From the NCBI GenBank assembly GCA_004376305.1, contig SOKD01000152.1, forward strand, positions 1 through 8,991: 8,991 nt of DNA, in the 5' to 3' direction. The notes under the pieces were generated by a model. The model made no database searches. It was not told the DNA's origin and saw only the letters and a program-made list of their open reading frames with translations. The stretch's first letter is position 1. Each line of letters starts with the position of its first letter. This DNA is from Candidatus Cloacimonadota bacterium. Its GTDB lineage: Bacteria > Hydrothermota > E44-bin80. The position numbers and the translations under genes were made by a program. Positions 7,110 through 8,991 of the stretch are shown in pieces.

Positions 7110-7135
7110 GGGTTAATGGGCACTAATCTTTTTCC

Positions 7136-7164
7136 TTGAAATTCGCTGTTTGGTTTGCTATAAT
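7136..7164 (+). promoter_or_regulatory. Sigma70-type promoter of pdxJ
   Basis: TTGAAA (7136-7141), a 17-nt spacer and a perfect TATAAT (7159-7164). The expected transcript start is near 7171, leaving a leader of about 48 nt before the pdxJ start codon. The -35 is 26 bp from the outward-facing -35 of rsmA, so one regulator bound between them could affect both units. Confidence 0.8.
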
Positions 7165-7205
7165 CCGGCAGCATGGAAAGCATTTTACAGGATTGATAAC
7201 TTTGC

Positions 7206-7212
7206 GGGAGGT
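7206..7212 (+). promoter_or_regulatory. Ribosome binding site of pdxJ
   Basis: GGGAGGT lies 7 nt before the ATG at 7220. It fixes the start of pdxJ at that codon and excludes the in-frame TTG at 7136, which is part of the -35 box. Confidence 0.85.
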
Positions 7213-7219
7213 ACTAAGG

Positions 7220-7924
7220 ATGGTAAGACTTGGAGTAAATGTTGACCACATTGCAACAATTAGAGAAGCAAGAAGGACCGTTAACCCGGACCCTGTTGAC
7301 GCAGCGCTCATTGCAGAGCGAGCAGGATGCGATGGGATAACTGTTCATCTCAGGCAGGATGAGAGACACATAAAGAAAAGGGATGTTCAACTGCTCCGCA
7401 GCGTCGTAAAAACATATCTCAATGTAGAGTTATCTACAAAACCAAATAGTGTATCTTTCATAAAAAAGGTAAAGCCTGATTGGGCGTGTTTTGTTCCTGA
7501 AAGGATCGAAGAGATAACCACCGAGGGAGGGTTGGATATTCTCAGGCAGGCTGGGCGTGTAAAAAAAGCTATAGGTGATCTAAAAAGTAAGGGCATTAAG
7601 GTTACTGTTTTTATTGAACCTGATATTGAAATGGTTGAGAAATCGAAAGAACTCGGTGCTGATGCAATCGAGATCAATACGAAAAGCTATGCGCTGCGAC
7701 CTCAAGGTCAAAAAGAGATAACCCGCATCATTAAAGCTGCCGAATTTGCCAGTTCTCTTGGTCTTCAAGTCCATGCCGGGCATGATTTAAACTACAGAAA
7801 TATATACAGGATCATAAAGATACGGGAAATCGAAGAAGTAAATATTGGACATATCATTATTGCCAGGGCCGTTTACGTTGGTCTTGAGAGAGCAGTAAAG
7901 GAAATGGTCGATATTCTTCGATAG
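7220..7924 (+). CDS. pdxJ: Pyridoxine 5'-phosphate synthase PdxJ
   Basis: This is a 234-residue cytoplasmic TIM-barrel enzyme, a normal length for the family. PdxJ condenses 1-deoxy-D-xylulose 5-phosphate with 3-amino-2-oxopropyl phosphate to form pyridoxine 5'-phosphate, closing the DXP-dependent vitamin B6 route. Hallmarks are NVDHIATIREAR at the N-terminus (7-18), DGITVHLRQDERHI (38-51, with His43, Arg45 and His50), Glu70, VPERIEEITTEGGLD (92-106), Glu151, AGHDLNYRN (186-194, with His188) and IGHIIIARA (209-217). By comparison with E. coli PdxJ from memory, Glu70, Glu151 and His188 match the catalytic Glu72, Glu153 and His193. The loop after Glu151 reads INTKSYA where E. coli has IHTGCYA. 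AGHDL instead of AGHGL recalls the Bacteroidetes-type form. The start is set by the GGGAGGT site; the upstream frame contains the promoter. A lipoprotein gene follows after 48 nt without a visible terminator, so the two are probably cotranscribed. Confidence 0.95.
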   Translation: MVRLGVNVDHIATIREARRTVNPDPVDAALIAERAGCDGITVHLRQDERHIKKRDVQLLRSVVKTYLNVELSTKPNSVSFIKKVKPDWACFVPERIEEITTEGGLDILRQAGRVKKAIGDLKSKGIKVTVFIEPDIEMVEKSKELGADAIEINTKSYALRPQGQKEITRIIKAAEFASSLGLQVHAGHDLNYRNIYRIIKIREIEEVNIGHIIIARAVYVGLERAVKEMVDILR

Positions 7925-7961
7925 AATTATGGGATACAGAAGAGAAAAATATTCCCTGAAC

Positions 7962-7966
7962 GGAGA
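7962..7966 (+). promoter_or_regulatory. Ribosome binding site of the propeller lipoprotein gene
   Basis: GGAGA sits 6 nt before the ATG at 7973, in the 48-nt gap after pdxJ. I found no promoter or stem-loop terminator in this gap, which supports read-through from pdxJ. Confidence 0.75.
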
Positions 7967-7972
7967 TATATT

Positions 7973-8991
7973 ATGAGAAAGAGTTTGTTTATTTTGTTTG
8001 CAATTGCCATTTTTTTGCTATTACATTCGTGCAAGCGGGAGTCGAAAAGAGTTGAGGGTACTCCTTACGAAATAAAAGAGAAGCTTGATTCTATTCCTTT
8101 CGTAACAATATCGAGTGAAGAGGTGTCAATTCTAAATATTAAAACGCTGGAGCCTTTTCAGACCTATCAGTTGCAATTGAAAGATTTTGTTGGTGAATAC
8201 CTCTTCGAGAAGCTTTTATTTCTTATTGAAAAGAAGCATGCTGTTATAATTGATTTTGAAGAGGAGACGAAGACAAGGATTAAACTTCCCTTTGAAGTAA
8301 AGGGAATAACTCCTCTTACAGATGCAGTTATCATCTATGATGATAGCGAGGTATACGAAATTAACAGAGCCGGGAATGTAGTAAAACTTGTTGATGTAAA
8401 GAAAAGTCTTTTAGAGGTTCATGCCCTTCCGGGTTTTTCCTCAATCCTTGCTGTTCGTCAGGATGACGGAACACATGAGATTGTTAAAATTTCAATGCTT
8501 TCAAAGAAAGGAGAATTCAAGGCCGAAATTGACGAATTTATTAAGATGAGAATTTCTCCATTTGGAAAGCGTGTGTATGTATTAACAAAGAAAAAGCTTC
8601 TTTTTCTGGATACAAAAAACCTTACCATAATTTCAGAAATTCCGATAAAAGGTGAAGCGGTTGACTTTGTTGTTACGGCTTCTGAAAATAAGGTGTTTAT
8701 TTTCGCAAAGAATCCCGGGAAAATTATTTCCATCAAGAGAACATTACTGAAGGTAGTCTCTGAAACAGAATTTTCGCAACCTCCCGAGAAAGAACATATT
8801 ACCGGTGATGGAGGAAGTTTGTTTTTTCTCTCGCAGGATACGCTCTTTCGGTTTGATACAGGCACTCATGCTGTTGTAAGAAAGATTTTTTATCGGAGTA
8901 AACCTGACATAATGCTCTCCAGTCAAAAGGGATTACGGTTGATACTGGGGAAACAGGGAGAATCAGCTTGCTTCCTGCTCAACGGGAACAC
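7973..8991 (+). CDS. Lipoprotein with YVTN/WD-like beta-propeller repeats (partial, C-terminus off the right edge)
   Basis: The 339 visible codons read open to the right edge. The N-terminus is a lipoprotein signal: Arg2-Lys3, the hydrophobic stretch LFILFAIAIFLLL, and a lipobox LHSC ending at Cys20. His at position -2 of the lipobox is unusual. Lys-Arg follow the cysteine. The mature part is built of short strands in a repeated four-strand plan with aspartate or glycine turns, as in YVTN/WD-type propellers. The clearest blade is about 194-226, with ISPFGKRVYVL then LLFLDTKNLTIISEI, and the next begins GEAVDFVV and continues VFIFA. Other candidate blades lie at about 116-145 (AVIIYDDSEVYEINRAGNVV) and 284-308 (FFLSQDTLFRFDTGTHAVV). 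Such domains usually bind proteins or other ligands rather than catalyse. It should sit at the periplasmic or outer face of an envelope membrane. It has no evident link to vitamin B6 beyond adjacency. I recognise no named family. Confidence 0.8.
   Translation, partial: MRKSLFILFAIAIFLLLHSCKRESKRVEGTPYEIKEKLDSIPFVTISSEEVSILNIKTLEPFQTYQLQLKDFVGEYLFEKLLFLIEKKHAVIIDFEEETKTRIKLPFEVKGITPLTDAVIIYDDSEVYEINRAGNVVKLVDVKKSLLEVHALPGFSSILAVRQDDGTHEIVKISMLSKKGEFKAEIDEFIKMRISPFGKRVYVLTKKKLLFLDTKNLTIISEIPIKGEAVDFVVTASENKVFIFAKNPGKIISIKRTLLKVVSETEFSQPPEKEHITGDGGSLFFLSQDTLFRFDTGTHAVVRKIFYRSKPDIMLSSQKGLRLILGKQGESACFLLNGN

Noticed and set aside
7136..7219. TTG start at 7136 adding 28 residues to PdxJ
   Set aside because: The TTG is part of the -35 box, and TATAAT lies inside the extension. 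The ATG at 7220 has a strong ribosome binding site and matches the family N-terminus.
7909..7924. Possible hairpin at the end of pdxJ
   Set aside because: It has a 5-bp AT-rich stem without a T-tract and lies within the coding end, so it is not a convincing terminator.
8458..8926. Minus-strand open frames opposite the propeller lipoprotein
   Set aside because: They are complements of a well-supported plus-strand gene with a signal peptide and ribosome binding site; they show no motif and no ribosome binding site.

Overview
The window looks like chromosomal DNA from a moderately AT-rich, diderm (Gram-negative-type) bacterium. The reasons are a probable outer-membrane beta-barrel protein, two lipoproteins with lipobox signal peptides, and a DXP-dependent vitamin B6 gene (pdxJ). 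The divergence of the recognisable proteins, together with a eukaryotic-type kinase fold fused to an ectodomain, would fit a poorly sampled lineage such as the FCB/Cloacimonadota/WOR-3 neighbourhood. That placement is a guess. I see no insertion sequence, tRNA, rRNA, CRISPR array or phage gene. The window is almost fully coding; the largest gap is the 147-bp divergent promoter region at 7073-7219.

Left part (1-7072, minus strand). Five genes read leftward with almost no space between them: rsmA/ksgA-like rRNA dimethyltransferase (7072-6221), a large predicted beta-barrel protein (6169-4409), a small lipoprotein (4419-3862, overlapping the previous gene by 11 nt), a 610-residue protein with ACT-like repeats and an embedded P-loop-like sequence (3857-2025), and a transmembrane protein kinase-like gene that runs off the left edge (1997-<1). 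The kinase domain has lost its catalytic Lys, the catalytic-loop Asp and the DFG Asp, so it reads as a pseudokinase. It is followed by a Lys/Glu/Pro-rich linker, one membrane helix and an exported part with calcium-loop-like FG-GAP/VCBS signatures. Taken together, four genes downstream of rsmA could form an envelope-to-cytoplasm sensing unit: barrel, lipoprotein, soluble ACT protein and membrane pseudokinase. This is inference from gene order and domain content.

Right part (7136-8991, plus strand). A near-consensus promoter drives pdxJ (7220-7924), which has a strong ribosome binding site. It is followed after 48 nt by a lipoprotein with beta-propeller (YVTN/WD-like) repeats that runs off the right edge (7973->8991).

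The two transcription units diverge from facing sigma70-type promoters. The rsmA promoter lies so close to the start codon that the rsmA message is probably leaderless. Within the leftward operon only the kinase-like gene has a clear Shine-Dalgarno sequence, whereas both rightward genes have good ones.
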